64,000 bases of DNA from the NCBI RefSeq assembly GCF_030283145.1, contig NZ_JASNWE010000003.1:496001-560000 (forward strand), given 5' to 3'. Source of the DNA: Actinomadura xylanilytica (GTDB lineage: Bacteria; Actinomycetota; Actinomycetes; Streptosporangiales; Streptosporangiaceae). Below, one piece after another: positions 50,616 to 58,245 of this stretch. Position 1 is the first letter of the stretch; each line of letters starts with the position of its first letter. Under the pieces are notes generated by a model, which did not search any database, was not told the DNA's origin, and saw only the letters and a program-made list of their open reading frames with translations. Both the position numbers and the translations under genes were made by a program.

Positions 50616-51724
50616 ATGCTCCACGACTTCGGAGGGATCGTCCGCCGCACTCCCGGCACCGTGATCAGACCCTCGTGCGCGAGAGAGGTCGCCGAGGCGG
50701 TCCGGGAGGCCGCCGCGAGCGGCACACCGCTGGTCGCGCGCGGCTGCGGGCACTCCACCGGCGGGCAGTCCCAGACCGGCGGCGTCTCGCTCGACCTGCG
50801 CGGGCTCGCGACCGTCCACGCGGTGCAGGCCGACCGGGTCGTCGTCGACGCGGGCGCGACCTGGCGCGAGGTGCTGGACGCGACGCTCCCGCACGGCCGG
50901 ACCCCGCCGGTGCTCACCGACTATCTCGACCTCACGGTCGGCGGGACGCTCTCGGCGGGCGGCATCGGCGGCACCTCGCACGTCCACGGCACGCAGGCCG
51001 CCAACGTGCTCGAACTCGACGTCGTCACCCGCACGGGCGAGGCGGTGACCTGCTCGCCGGGCGACCGGCGGGACGTCTTCGACGCCGTGCGCGCCGCGAT
51101 GGGCCGCAACGGCGTCATCACGCGCGCCGCGCTCCGGCTCGTCCCGGCCCCCGAACGCGTGCTGTCGTTCACGGTGCCCCTCGCCGGCGCGGCCGGGCTG
51201 CTGCGGGCGCAGCGCACCGTCCGCGCGGACCACGTCTCGGGCCTGGCCGAGCCGGGCGGGCGCTGCGAGCTGAGGGCCGTCGTCCACGACGGCGACCGGC
51301 CGCCTCCGGGCCTGCCGCCCGACGAGACCGGGACCGGCATGGAGGTCGAGGAGCTGTCCTTCCTCGACTTCGCCGACCGGATGCGCCCGGACGTCCAGGA
51401 GCTGATCGCGCTCGGCGAGTGGGCTCGGCCGCACCCGTGGGCGACGGTCCTGCTGCCCGCGGCGCGCGCCGTCGACGTGATCGACGCGACGCTCGCGGAG
51501 ATGGGCCCGGACGACATCGGCCTCAGCGGCCTCGTCCGCATCCAGGCACTGGCGCCGGGTCCCGTGCCCGTGCCGCTGCTGCGGGCCCCCGCCGGCCCCG
51601 TGCTGTTCGGCCTGCTGCGCGCCGCCTCGCCGGGATGCCGTCCGGTCGAGGAGATGCTCGCGTCCACCGGGTGCTCCACGACCGGGCCCGCGCGGCCGGC
51701 GGCGTCCTCTACATGAGCAGTTGA
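50616..51724 (+). pseudogene. FAD-binding oxidoreductase (cytokinin-dehydrogenase/berberine-bridge-like), frameshifted and truncated
   Basis: The ATG at 50616 (AGGGGG four bases upstream) opens a p-cresol-methylhydroxylase-fold FAD domain: IVRRTPGTVIRPSCAREVAE, covalent-FAD motif VARGCGHSTGGQSQ (His in GHS), LDLTVGGTLSAGGIGGTSHVHG. The length (366 residues to TGA at 51714-51716) is short of the usual 430-450. After EEMLAST near base 51663 the frame departs from homology; the +1 frame continues VLHDRARAAGGVLYMSS, the expected family sequence, then stops at 51722-51724. A one-base loss near 51663-51668 plus loss of the last ~60 residues explains this. If real, the enzyme lacks its C-terminal FAD/substrate segment. 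Confidence 0.75.
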
Positions 51725-51737
51725 CGCCTGAGCACCG

Positions 51738-52259
51738 TCACCGCTGGGCGAGGGCCATCGCCTCCGCGCCCGGCAGCCCGGCCAGGGCCTTGCCCGGCAG
51801 CAGCAGCTTCGACCGGCGCAGCCCGCTGCCGATGACGACCTGGTCGGTCTCCGCCACCGCCTCGTCCACCAGGATGGGCCACCCCTCCGGCAGGCCGACG
51901 GGCGTGATGCCGCCGTACTCCATGCCGGTCAGCGCCGTCGCGTCCGCCATCGGCGCGAACGACGCCTTGCGCGCGCCGAGGCGGCGGCGGACGGCGCCGT
52001 TCACGTCGGCCCGGCCGATGGCGAGGATCATGCACGCCGCGTAGAAGACCTCGCCGCCCCGCTTCGCCGCGACGATCACGCAGTTGGCGCTGATCTCCAG
52101 CGGCACCGCGTAGCGCGCGCAGAACTCCGCCGTGTCGGCGACCTCCGGGTCGATCTCGGCGACCCGCGCGCCCGAGACCGAGCCGAGCGCGGACGCCACC
52201 GCCGGGGCGAGAAGCTCCGCGCGGTCCTCGGCCGGTTCCCACTCAAGACTGCCGACCAT
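51738..52259 (-). CDS. YbaK/EbsC family aminoacyl-tRNA deacylase
   Basis: 173 residues from the ATG at 52259 (GGGGAG seven bases upstream). YbaK/ProX editing-domain pattern: ADTAEFCARYAVPLEISANC near residues 40-60, KRGGEVFYAACMILA, RRRLGARKASFAP (conserved Lys), GMEYGGITPVGLP and VVIGSGLRRSKLLLPGKAL. The family hydrolyses mischarged tRNAs, especially Cys- or Ala-tRNA(Pro). Convergent with the broken FAD oxidoreductase; monocistronic. Confidence 0.87.
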   Translation of the reverse strand: MVGSLEWEPAEDRAELLAPAVASALGSVSGARVAEIDPEVADTAEFCARYAVPLEISANCVIVAAKRGGEVFYAACMILAIGRADVNGAVRRRLGARKASFAPMADATALTGMEYGGITPVGLPEGWPILVDEAVAETDQVVIGSGLRRSKLLLPGKALAGLPGAEAMALAQR

Positions 52260-52346
52260 GCGCCGCTCCCCTTCGTCCGTCCGCCATGACGCGTCCAACC
52301 ATGCCATGGCCCCCGGGCGGAGGCGCGGGGGTCCGCCCGGCCGGGT

Positions 52347-53000
52347 TCAGGAGCCCAGGTAGCGCAGGACGGCCAGGACGCGGCGGCTGTATCCGCCGGC
52401 GTGCGACAGCTCCAGCTTGTCGAAGATGGCGTTGACGTGCTTCTCGACCGCGCTCTGCGAGATGTGCAGCTGCGCGGCGGTCGAGGCGTTGGTGCGTCCC
52501 TCCGCCATATGGCCGAGGACGTCCCGCTCGCGCGGCGTGAGCCGGCTCAGCGGGTCGGCGCGCGAGCCGTGCACCAGCAGCCGCCGCACCACCTCGGGGT
52601 CGAACGCGGCGCCGCCCGCGCCGACCCGGTCGAGCGCCTCCAGGAACTCGTCCACCTGCGCGACCCGGTCCTTGAGCAGGTAGCCGACGCCGTGCCGGCC
52701 GCCGGTGTCGGCGGTGATCAGCTCGGTGGCGTACCGCTTCTCCACGTGCTGCGACAGCACCAGCACCCCGACGCCCGGCCACCGGCGCCGGATCTCCAGC
52801 GCCGCGCGCAGCCCCTCGTCGGTGTGCGTCGGCGGCATCCGCACGTCCACGACCACCACGTCCGGCGGGTCCGCGGCCACCGCGGCCAGGAGCGCGCCGC
52901 CGTCGCCGACCGCCGCGGGAACCCGGTGGCCCTCCTCGACCAGCAGCCGCACCAGCCCCTCGCGCAGGAGGGTGGAGTCCTCGGCCAGCATCACCCGCAC
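52347..53000 (-). CDS. NarL/LuxR-type response regulator
   Basis: 217 residues from a GTG at 53000 (GAGG five bases upstream). Receiver domain: acidic pocket AED at residues 6-8, phospho-acceptor Asp in VVVVDVRMPP near 53, Lys in YLLKDRVAQ near 108. The C-terminal LuxR HTH is SRLTPRERDVLGHMAEGRTN, then LHISQSAVEKHVNAIFDKLEL. It overlaps the histidine-kinase gene end by 10 bp and forms its cognate pair. The target is unknown; the DedA gene shares the transcript. Confidence 0.92.
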   Translation of the reverse strand: MRVMLAEDSTLLREGLVRLLVEEGHRVPAAVGDGGALLAAVAADPPDVVVVDVRMPPTHTDEGLRAALEIRRRWPGVGVLVLSQHVEKRYATELITADTGGRHGVGYLLKDRVAQVDEFLEALDRVGAGGAAFDPEVVRRLLVHGSRADPLSRLTPRERDVLGHMAEGRTNASTAAQLHISQSAVEKHVNAIFDKLELSHAGGYSRRVLAVLRYLGS

Positions 53001-54259
53001 GGCAGCCTCGCGGTGATCACAGTGGGCCCGCCGGACGGGCTGCGCACGGCGAACGTCCCGTCGAGCGCGGCGGCCCGCCGCGCCAGCCCGGCCAGCCCGC
53101 CGCCGCCCGGGTCGGCGTCCCCGGTCCCGTCGTCCTCGATCCGCACGGTGATCATCCTCTCGCGTTCCGGCCCGGGCCCGGCATGGCCGGCGGGGACGGT
53201 GGGGGTGGTGGGGGTGGTGGGGGCGGCGACCTCGACCCGGACGCGGGTCGCGCCGGAGTGCTTGACGGCGTTGGTGACGGCCTCGCATACCACGAAGTAC
53301 GCGGCGATCTCCACCGCGTGCGGGGGCCGCCCGGTCAGGCCGTAGTCGATCGTCACCGGCAGCGGGGACCGTTCGGCGACCGTCTCCAGCGCCGCCCGCA
53401 GCCCCTCGCCGTCGAGCGCCGACGGGTACACCCGCCAGGTGACCTCCCGCAGGTCCTCCAGCGCGCGCCGCGACTCCTCGTGGGCCTGCCGCAGCAGCTC
53501 GCCGGCCCGGTCGCCGTCGCCGGCGCGGCGGGCGCGGCCGATCAGCATGCCGAGCGCGACCAGGCGCTGCTGGACGCCGTCGTGCAGGTCGCGCTCGATG
53601 CGGCGGCGCTCGTCGTCCACCGCGTCGACGACCTCGGCGCGGCTGACCGAGAGCTGCGCGATGCGCCGCTCGTACTCGGCCAGCGGACTCGGCCCGAGGC
53701 AGCGCCGAGCCGCCCGCCGCTCCAGCATCACCACGCCCGCCAGCCCCGCGACGGCGAGGAACAGCAGGACCGCCCCGGCCACCACCGTGTAGACCACGAT
53801 CCACCACGCGGGCGGGATGCCGTCCAGGTAGCGGCCGGTGATCCACCACCCGGCCGCCAGCCTGGCGCCGAGGGCCGCCCCGTACCCGATGAGGAGCAGG
53901 ATCGCGCCGCCGAGCAGCCCCAGCGGCATCCGCAGCAGCAGGTAGGCCAGCGCCCGGGGCGGTCCGTACTCGACGTCGCCGCGCTCGCCGTGGAACCGGG
54001 CGAGCCGGCGGTGTTCCAGCCCGGTCAGCGCCCGCGCCCCGTCGGCGACCGGCCGCGGGATCGCGCGCCGCCCCCGGGAGGACGCCGTCGCGCACGCCAC
54101 GAGCAGCGCCGCGAACGGCAGCAGCACCAGTGCGGCGGCGGCGGTGAGCGCGCCGAGGAGCACACCGGCCGCCGCCCGCGCCGTCCCCCGGGTCGTCCCC
54201 CGGGTCGCCGTCCGCGCACCCGCCCGGAGCACGCCGAGACGGTCAGCCGAGTCGGTCAC
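52991..54259 (-). CDS. Sensor histidine kinase (NarL-type, HisKA_3)
   Basis: 422 residues from a GTG at 54259. About four membrane helices in residues ~28-180 (VLLGALTAAAALVLLPFAALLV, LLLRMPLGLLGGAILLLIGY, WWIVVYTVVAGAVLLFLAVAG). Dimerisation/phosphoacceptor DDERRRIERDLHDGVQQRLV with the His in DLHDG, HATPase N-box VVCEAVTNAVKHSGATR and G-box GGGGLAGLARRAAALDG. A Thr-Pro repeat (PTTPTTPTVPAGHAGPGP), written in near-perfect GGTGG DNA repeats at 53200-53225, interrupts the ATPase lobe. Overlaps both DedA and the response regulator. Confidence 0.92.
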   Translation of the reverse strand: MTDSADRLGVLRAGARTATRGTTRGTARAAAGVLLGALTAAAALVLLPFAALLVACATASSRGRRAIPRPVADGARALTGLEHRRLARFHGERGDVEYGPPRALAYLLLRMPLGLLGGAILLLIGYGAALGARLAAGWWITGRYLDGIPPAWWIVVYTVVAGAVLLFLAVAGLAGVVMLERRAARRCLGPSPLAEYERRIAQLSVSRAEVVDAVDDERRRIERDLHDGVQQRLVALGMLIGRARRAGDGDRAGELLRQAHEESRRALEDLREVTWRVYPSALDGEGLRAALETVAERSPLPVTIDYGLTGRPPHAVEIAAYFVVCEAVTNAVKHSGATRVRVEVAAPTTPTTPTVPAGHAGPGPERERMITVRIEDDGTGDADPGGGGLAGLARRAAALDGTFAVRSPSGGPTVITARLPCG

Positions 54260-54986
54260 GTTCGAAGTCTCGCGTCCCTGCCTTCGCGCGGTGCGTTCCT
54301 GCCCGCGCGGCCTGTCGGGCCTTCACGATACGCACCGCGGCGAACGCCGCCGCCACCAGCACCGCCACCGCGAGAACCGCCTTGGAGTAGACCCCCACGA
54401 CCTCCTCGACCGCGCGCCAGTTGTCCCCGAGCCCGTACCCGGCCAGCACGAACAGCGTGTTCCACAGCAGGCTGCCGAGCGTGCTGAACACCAGGAACCG
54501 CGCCATCGGCATCCGCTCCACCCCGGCGGGGACCGAGATCAGGCTCCGGAAGATCGGGATCATCCGGCCGAAGAACACCGCCTTGGCGCCGTGCCGCTCG
54601 AACCACGCCTCGGTCCGGTCGAGATCGGCGAGCTTGACCAGCGGCAGCCGCGCCACCAGCGCGCGGATCCGGTCGCGGCCGATCAGCGCGCCGATCCCGT
54701 ACAGCGCCAGCGCGCCCGCCACCGCGCCCACGGTCGTCCACACCAGGGCGGCGACCAGGCTCATCCGGCCCTGCGCGGCGGTGAAGCCGGCCAGCGGGAG
54801 GATGATCTCGCTCGGCAGCGGCGGGAACAGGTTCTCCAGGGCGATCGCCAGGCCCGCGCCGGGCGCGCCCATGCTCTCCATCAGGCCGGTGGCCCACCCG
54901 GCGATGCCGCCGATCGGCTCGGTCCCGCCGTCCGGGGCGGCGAGAAGGGGGGCCGCCGCGGCGGCCGTGCTCGTCAGGGAAATCAT
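54243..54986 (-). CDS. DedA family membrane protein
   Basis: 247 residues. DedA/SNARE-associated family: GLAIALENLFPPLPSEIILPLAGF near residues 46-69, then AVFFGRMIPIFRSLISVPAG, then MARFLVFSTLGSLLWN, with the conserved Glu and Arg residues of the undecaprenyl-phosphate/lipid flippase group. Several helices plus a basic C-terminal tail. It helps recycle lipid carriers and maintain membrane potential and envelope integrity. The first gene of a three-gene unit (DedA, kinase, regulator with overlaps), suggesting the two-component system senses envelope stress. Confidence 0.88.
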   Translation of the reverse strand: MISLTSTAAAAAPLLAAPDGGTEPIGGIAGWATGLMESMGAPGAGLAIALENLFPPLPSEIILPLAGFTAAQGRMSLVAALVWTTVGAVAGALALYGIGALIGRDRIRALVARLPLVKLADLDRTEAWFERHGAKAVFFGRMIPIFRSLISVPAGVERMPMARFLVFSTLGSLLWNTLFVLAGYGLGDNWRAVEEVVGVYSKAVLAVAVLVAAAFAAVRIVKARQAARAGTHRAKAGTRDFERDRLG

Positions 54987-55108
54987 GCGTCCGACGCTAG
55001 GAACCGGCGGCCCGCGCCACCATGGAGCGCACCGCCGTCCGGCCCGGCCGCGCACCCCATCCGGACCCTGCGGAAAACCGCACCCTGGGCGCGAAAACCC
55101 CTACCGCA

Positions 55109-55125
55109 TAAGGCGAATCGCCTTA
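55109..55125. promoter_or_regulatory. Perfect 17-bp palindrome upstream of the DUF574 methyltransferase
   Basis: TAAGGCGA-A-TCGCCTTA at 55109-55125, about 64 bp before the GTG at 55189. A local AT-rich patch follows (TTAATCTTGTGG), where the -10 region may lie. Probable repressor site; the regulator is unknown. Confidence 0.55.
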
Positions 55126-55188
55126 ATCTTGTGGTCCCCCAGACCCAGCCGGCACTCCCCGCCGGCGGTACCTAAGGAGCGGGCACAC

Positions 55189-56004
55189 GTGGACCACGAC
55201 GTTCCGGAGAACGCACCGCCCGGCATCGACACCTCCACCCCGAGCTTCGCCCGCGTGTACGACTACTTCCTCGGCGGGAAGGACAACTTCGCCGTCGACC
55301 GCGAGGTCGCCGACATGGTGATGGGGCTCGTCCCCGAGGCCCCGGTCGTCGCGCAGGGCAACCGCGTCGCGATCGAGCGCGCAGTGACCTACCTGGCGGG
55401 AGAGGCGGGCGTCACGCAGTTCATCGACATCGGCTCGGGCCTGCCCACCTCCAGCAACGTGCACCAGTTCGCGCGCGCCGCCGCCCCCGGCTCGCGCGTG
55501 GTGTACGTGGACAACGACCCGATCGTGCTGGCGCACGGCAGGGCGCTGCTCACCGAGACCGGCGTCGCCACCTTCATCCAGGGTGACCTGCACGAGCCGG
55601 AGAAGATCTTCAACGACCCGGCGCTGGACGGGCTGCTCGACCTCGGCCGCCCGGTGGGCGTCATCCTCGCCGCGATCGTCCACCACGTCCCGGACGAGCG
55701 GGACCCGGGATCGGTGGTCCGCGGGCTGCTCCCGTTCCTGCCGCCCGGCAGCCATGTCATGCTCACCCACCTGCACGACGCGGGCGACGACCCGCGGGTG
55801 GAGGAGGCCAAGCACATCCTCCAGTCCGGGCTCGGCGGGTCCTACTTCCGGCACTCGTCGGAGATCGAGGGCTTCATGGACGGTCTCACGATCCTCGAAC
55901 CGGGGGTGGCGCACGTGACCGCGTGGCGCCCGGACGGCCCGGCCGGGCCCCTGGAGCACCCGCTGCACAGCCAGATGGTGGCGGTCCTCGGCCGGAAGGA
56001 CTGA
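55189..56004 (+). CDS. DUF574 SAM-dependent methyltransferase (Methyltransf_19)
   Basis: 271 residues from a GTG at 55189 (AAGGAG ten bases upstream). Family pattern: TPSFARVYDYFLGGKDNFAVD near residues 17-37, the family hallmark, then VTQFIDIGSGLPTSSNVHQ (SAM motif I), VVYVDNDPIVLAHG (motif II) and GVILAAIVHHVPDE. These proteins are greatly expanded in Streptomyces, Actinomadura and relatives (dozens per genome) and their substrates are unknown. Monocistronic, with its own palindromic promoter. Confidence 0.9.
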   Translation: MDHDVPENAPPGIDTSTPSFARVYDYFLGGKDNFAVDREVADMVMGLVPEAPVVAQGNRVAIERAVTYLAGEAGVTQFIDIGSGLPTSSNVHQFARAAAPGSRVVYVDNDPIVLAHGRALLTETGVATFIQGDLHEPEKIFNDPALDGLLDLGRPVGVILAAIVHHVPDERDPGSVVRGLLPFLPPGSHVMLTHLHDAGDDPRVEEAKHILQSGLGGSYFRHSSEIEGFMDGLTILEPGVAHVTAWRPDGPAGPLEHPLHSQMVAVLGRKD

Positions 56005-56090
56005 TCTCGGCGGGGGTTTCGGTCATCGCGCGCGCCGCGGCGGAAGTGAAGATTCTTTTCTGATCGACTTTTCGGTAAAGAGCCTTTCTT

Positions 56091-56110
56091 GTAGCGTTCG
56101 CAGCGTTTTG
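56091..56110 (+). promoter_or_regulatory. Upstream element shared with the paralogue at 57903
   Basis: GTAGCGTTC-gcagc-GTTTTG, ending 57 bases before the start codon at 56167. The same words (GTAGCGTTC then TGTTTTG) recur at 57829-57847, ending 56 bases before the start of the paralogous gene. Conserved sequence at conserved distance implies a common promoter or activator site. Confidence 0.6.
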
Positions 56111-56166
56111 TGAAGCGAATTCATGATCGGACACCCTCCCAGCAAGATCATGAAAGGACCCCGCGA

Positions 56167-56688
56167 ATGCCCACGGCGACTGGCCTGGCCGCGGCCGCGC
56201 TCCTCGGACTGCTGACGCTGCTCGCCGCCGCGCGGCACGGGGCGCGGCGCCGCCCCGGCCCGAACGGCGGGCCCGCTCCCGAACCGGACGGGCACCCCGA
56301 GTCCCTGACCGCCGTACTGGAGTCCGGGGCCGAGGAGTACCTGGCCTGGCTGGCCGACCACCACTGGCCCGGGGACGAGTACCTCGACCTCGAACAGGAC
56401 TGGCTGCACGAGTTCGACCTGGCCGGGATCCCGGACCCGGCCGACTCCCCGCTCTGCCCGCAGTGCGGCCTGCGCCGCGAGGACGTGTGGCCCTGCCCGC
56501 AGTGCGGCCGGCTGCTGCACTCGTCCTGCGGGCACGGCATGCGCCGCAGGCGGGTCGACCGCCCCTACCGGACGCACGGCAGCAACCCCGAGGCGGTCAT
56601 CGCCGAGTGGCTCTGCACCGGCTGCACCTCGGTGGTCGGACTCGACGTCGACCACGGCGACGAGGCGGACGGAGGGCTCCTGCACTGA
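56167..56688 (+). CDS. Small membrane-anchored protein with zinc-ribbon-like Cys pairs
   Basis: 173 residues, AAAGGA eight bases upstream of the ATG. N-terminal helix (GLAAAALLGLLTLLAA, residues 6-21), then a Pro/Gly linker. Residues 42-76 form an acidic aromatic block beginning GHPESLTAVL and containing EEYLAWLAD and WPGDEYL. The C-terminal half has CxxC pairs at 97/100, 110/113 and 150/153, plus Cys121, as in a zinc ribbon or RING-like treble clef. The 35-residue block shares 24 identical positions with the 86-residue protein at 57903, which lacks the Cys part. I do not recognise the family; a membrane-tethered zinc protein is what the sequence shows. Confidence 0.75.
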   Translation: MPTATGLAAAALLGLLTLLAAARHGARRRPGPNGGPAPEPDGHPESLTAVLESGAEEYLAWLADHHWPGDEYLDLEQDWLHEFDLAGIPDPADSPLCPQCGLRREDVWPCPQCGRLLHSSCGHGMRRRRVDRPYRTHGSNPEAVIAEWLCTGCTSVVGLDVDHGDEADGGLLH

Positions 56689-56786
56689 GTCACGCGGGGG
56701 CAAATTCGGCGATCTTCCCAGGCCGCTTGGGTAAAGAATCCGCTACTTACTTGCATATTTCGGTCACTTGAGCGCAGGCTGGTATA

Positions 56787-56803
56787 TGTCCTAAATAAGG
56801 ACA
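56787..56803. promoter_or_regulatory. Palindrome upstream of the DUF5999 gene
   Basis: TGTCCT (56787-56792) and AGGACA (56798-56803) around AAATA, directly downstream of a GGTATA -10-like element and 12 bp before the start at 56816. The position suits a repressor operator or a 5' mRNA hairpin close to the ribosome site. Confidence 0.45.
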
Positions 56804-56815
56804 GTGGAGGTTCCC

Positions 56816-57022
56816 GTGATCACTCAGCCCGCACCGGTCTGCGTCCACCGGCCTCCCTGCCCCGCCCCCGACGGACGGGACCGGGAGGCGGCCCGCACCG
56901 TGGCCAGCCACCCCGAGCAAGGGTGGAGCCTGCTCTGCAACGGCATCGTCGTCTTCGACGACACCGGCGAGCTGCTGCCCGACGGCCGCGCCATCGCCCC
57001 CCACCGCCCGACCGCGGTCTGA
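56816..57022 (+). CDS. DUF5999 family protein
   Basis: 68 residues from a GTG at 56816 (GGAGG five bases upstream). It matches the short actinomycete DUF5999 family: CVHRPPCPAPDGRDREAARTV at residues ~8-28, then SHPEQGWSLLCNGIVVFDDT and GELLPDGRAIAPHRP. The Cys spacing (C8, C14, C40 approximately) is conserved in relatives. Function unknown. In related genomes it stands alone under its own promoter, as here. Confidence 0.85.
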   Translation: MITQPAPVCVHRPPCPAPDGRDREAARTVASHPEQGWSLLCNGIVVFDDTGELLPDGRAIAPHRPTAV

Positions 57023-57034
57023 GCGGTCCCGCCC

Positions 57035-57799
57035 TCAGCGTCCGGCGGGACGCGCCGCGCCACCGGGGCGTCCGATCACGTACCGGTCGAAGCCGAGCCG
57101 GGCGAGCTCCTCGTGGGCCGCCCACGCCGCCTCGGGGACGGGCATCGGGACCTGGAAGCCGCGCTCCGCGTACACCCGCATCCGCTGCAGGTCGCCCACC
57201 ATCAGCTCGATGAAGCGCCGCTCGTCCTCCCCGCCGAGGTAGGAGTCGTACCCGAGCTCGGGCGCCGCCGCCAGCCACTCGACCCCGGGCCACTGGCGGC
57301 GCGCGGTCGCCAGGGCCCGGCGGGTCATGTACGGCTTGGCCACCAGGATCCCGCGACCCACCGCGACGCCCCGCGCGTCCAGCAGCGCCCGGGTCGCGGT
57401 GATGTTCTCGCCGGTGTTGGCGGCCGTCTCCTCCAGCAGCAGCGCCTCTTCGGGGACGCCGTGCCCGCGGGCGACCCGGGCGAACGCAAGCGCCTCGGTC
57501 TCGGCCCACGCCGAGGTGATCTTGCCGTGGCCGCCGGACACCACCAGCAGCGGCGCCCGGCCCTCATGCCACAGCCGCGCGGCGTGCACCGCGACCCGGG
57601 TGTCGTGGCAGCCGAGCGCGAGGATCACGTCGGCGGTGTCCAGGGGCGTCAGGAGGACGAGGTGGTCCCACACGATCCGCGCCAGCTCCCGCGCCCGCCC
57701 GTCCACGCCGGCGTCCGTGCCCGCACCTGCGGGGGCGTCCGCGCCCGCAGGCCAACTCCGGTGAAATTCCACGGAATCACTCTCCCTGGCGTGCGGCAT
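57035..57799 (-). CDS. YdcF family protein (DUF218)
   Basis: 254 residues. DUF218 core: VILALGCHDTRVAVHAARLW near residues 58-77, LLVVSGGHGKITS, and EETAANTGENITATRALLDA, with the conserved Asn-Thr and Glu residues that line the putative SAM- or nucleotide-binding pocket. Unlike ElyC/SanA relatives it lacks a membrane helix, so it is cytoplasmic. Function unknown; the E. coli YdcF structure binds SAM. It is convergent with DUF5999 and divergent from the small paralogue at 57903. Confidence 0.85.
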   Translation of the reverse strand: MPHARESDSVEFHRSWPAGADAPAGAGTDAGVDGRARELARIVWDHLVLLTPLDTADVILALGCHDTRVAVHAARLWHEGRAPLLVVSGGHGKITSAWAETEALAFARVARGHGVPEEALLLEETAANTGENITATRALLDARGVAVGRGILVAKPYMTRRALATARRQWPGVEWLAAAPELGYDSYLGGEDERRFIELMVGDLQRMRVYAERGFQVPMPVPEAAWAAHEELARLGFDRYVIGRPGGAARPAGR

Positions 57800-57828
57800 G
57801 TCGCGCTCCCGCCCGATCGATCCGTCTA

Positions 57829-57847
57829 GTAGCGTTCAACTGTTTTG
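57829..57847 (+). promoter_or_regulatory. Upstream element shared with the paralogue at 56167
   Basis: GTAGCGTTC-aac-TGTTTTG, 56 bases before the GTG at 57903; see the matching element at 56091-56110. An ATGAT word follows in both cases about 30 bases after GTAGCG (56123 and 57859), which may mark the -10 region. Confidence 0.6.
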
Positions 57848-57902
57848 CTCCTTACACAATGATTGCGCACGCTAGGACACGATCGCGGAAGGACGCCGTG
57901 GT

Positions 57903-58163
57903 GTGATCACAGCACTGGTCGTCGCCTCACTGGCAGCTCTGCTCGGCCTCGCGCTGCCGCGCCTGCTGCGGCCGACGCCGCCCCCCTGCGCGGGCGAGGA
58001 CGGCGGGAGCGGTCATCCCGAATCGATGACCGCCGAGCTGGACCCCTGGGACGAGGAGTACCTCGCCTGGCTCGCCGACGCCCTCTGGCCCGAGGACGAG
58101 TACCTCGAACCCGAGCGCTCCCCCGACGGCGAGGGAGAGGCCGGCGGCAGCGTCTGCCGTTAG
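57903..58163 (+). CDS. Small membrane protein, short paralogue of the gene at 56167
   Basis: 86 residues from a GTG at 57903; the two GTG codons just upstream are followed at once by stops. GGAAGGA lies seven to twelve bases upstream. An N-terminal helix (ALVVASLAALLGLALPRLL) is followed by a linker and the block GHPESMTAEL ... EEYLAWLAD ... WPEDEYLEPE at residues 37-71, 24 of 35 identical to the larger protein. It ends shortly after that block, with no zinc-ribbon part except a terminal Cys. Same promoter element and same spacing as the larger paralogue. Function unknown. Confidence 0.72.
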   Translation: MITALVVASLAALLGLALPRLLRPTPPPCAGEDGGSGHPESMTAELDPWDEEYLAWLADALWPEDEYLEPERSPDGEGEAGGSVCR

Positions 58164-58168
58164 ACGGG

Positions 58169-58207
58169 CGTGTTCCAAAGCCCGGCCCGCCGTCCTCGCC
58201 TGGCGAC
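58169..58207 (+). repeat. Dispersed intergenic element, short copy
   Basis: Starts five bases after the TAG of the small membrane protein gene and aligns over ~39 bp with 9637-9675 (TTC-CAAAG / TTCAAAAG, CCCGGCC, CTCGCCTGGCG), with two one-base gaps. It is only the first part of the long copy. Confidence 0.5.
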
Positions 58208-58245
58208 CCGGACGGCGACCGCACTCGGGGCGCTAGGCTGCCGCC

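Noticed and set aside
53195..53230. GGGGGTGGT simple-sequence run
   Set aside because: It is inside the histidine-kinase gene and encodes a Thr-Pro linker; a G-quadruplex is conceivable but nothing supports a role.
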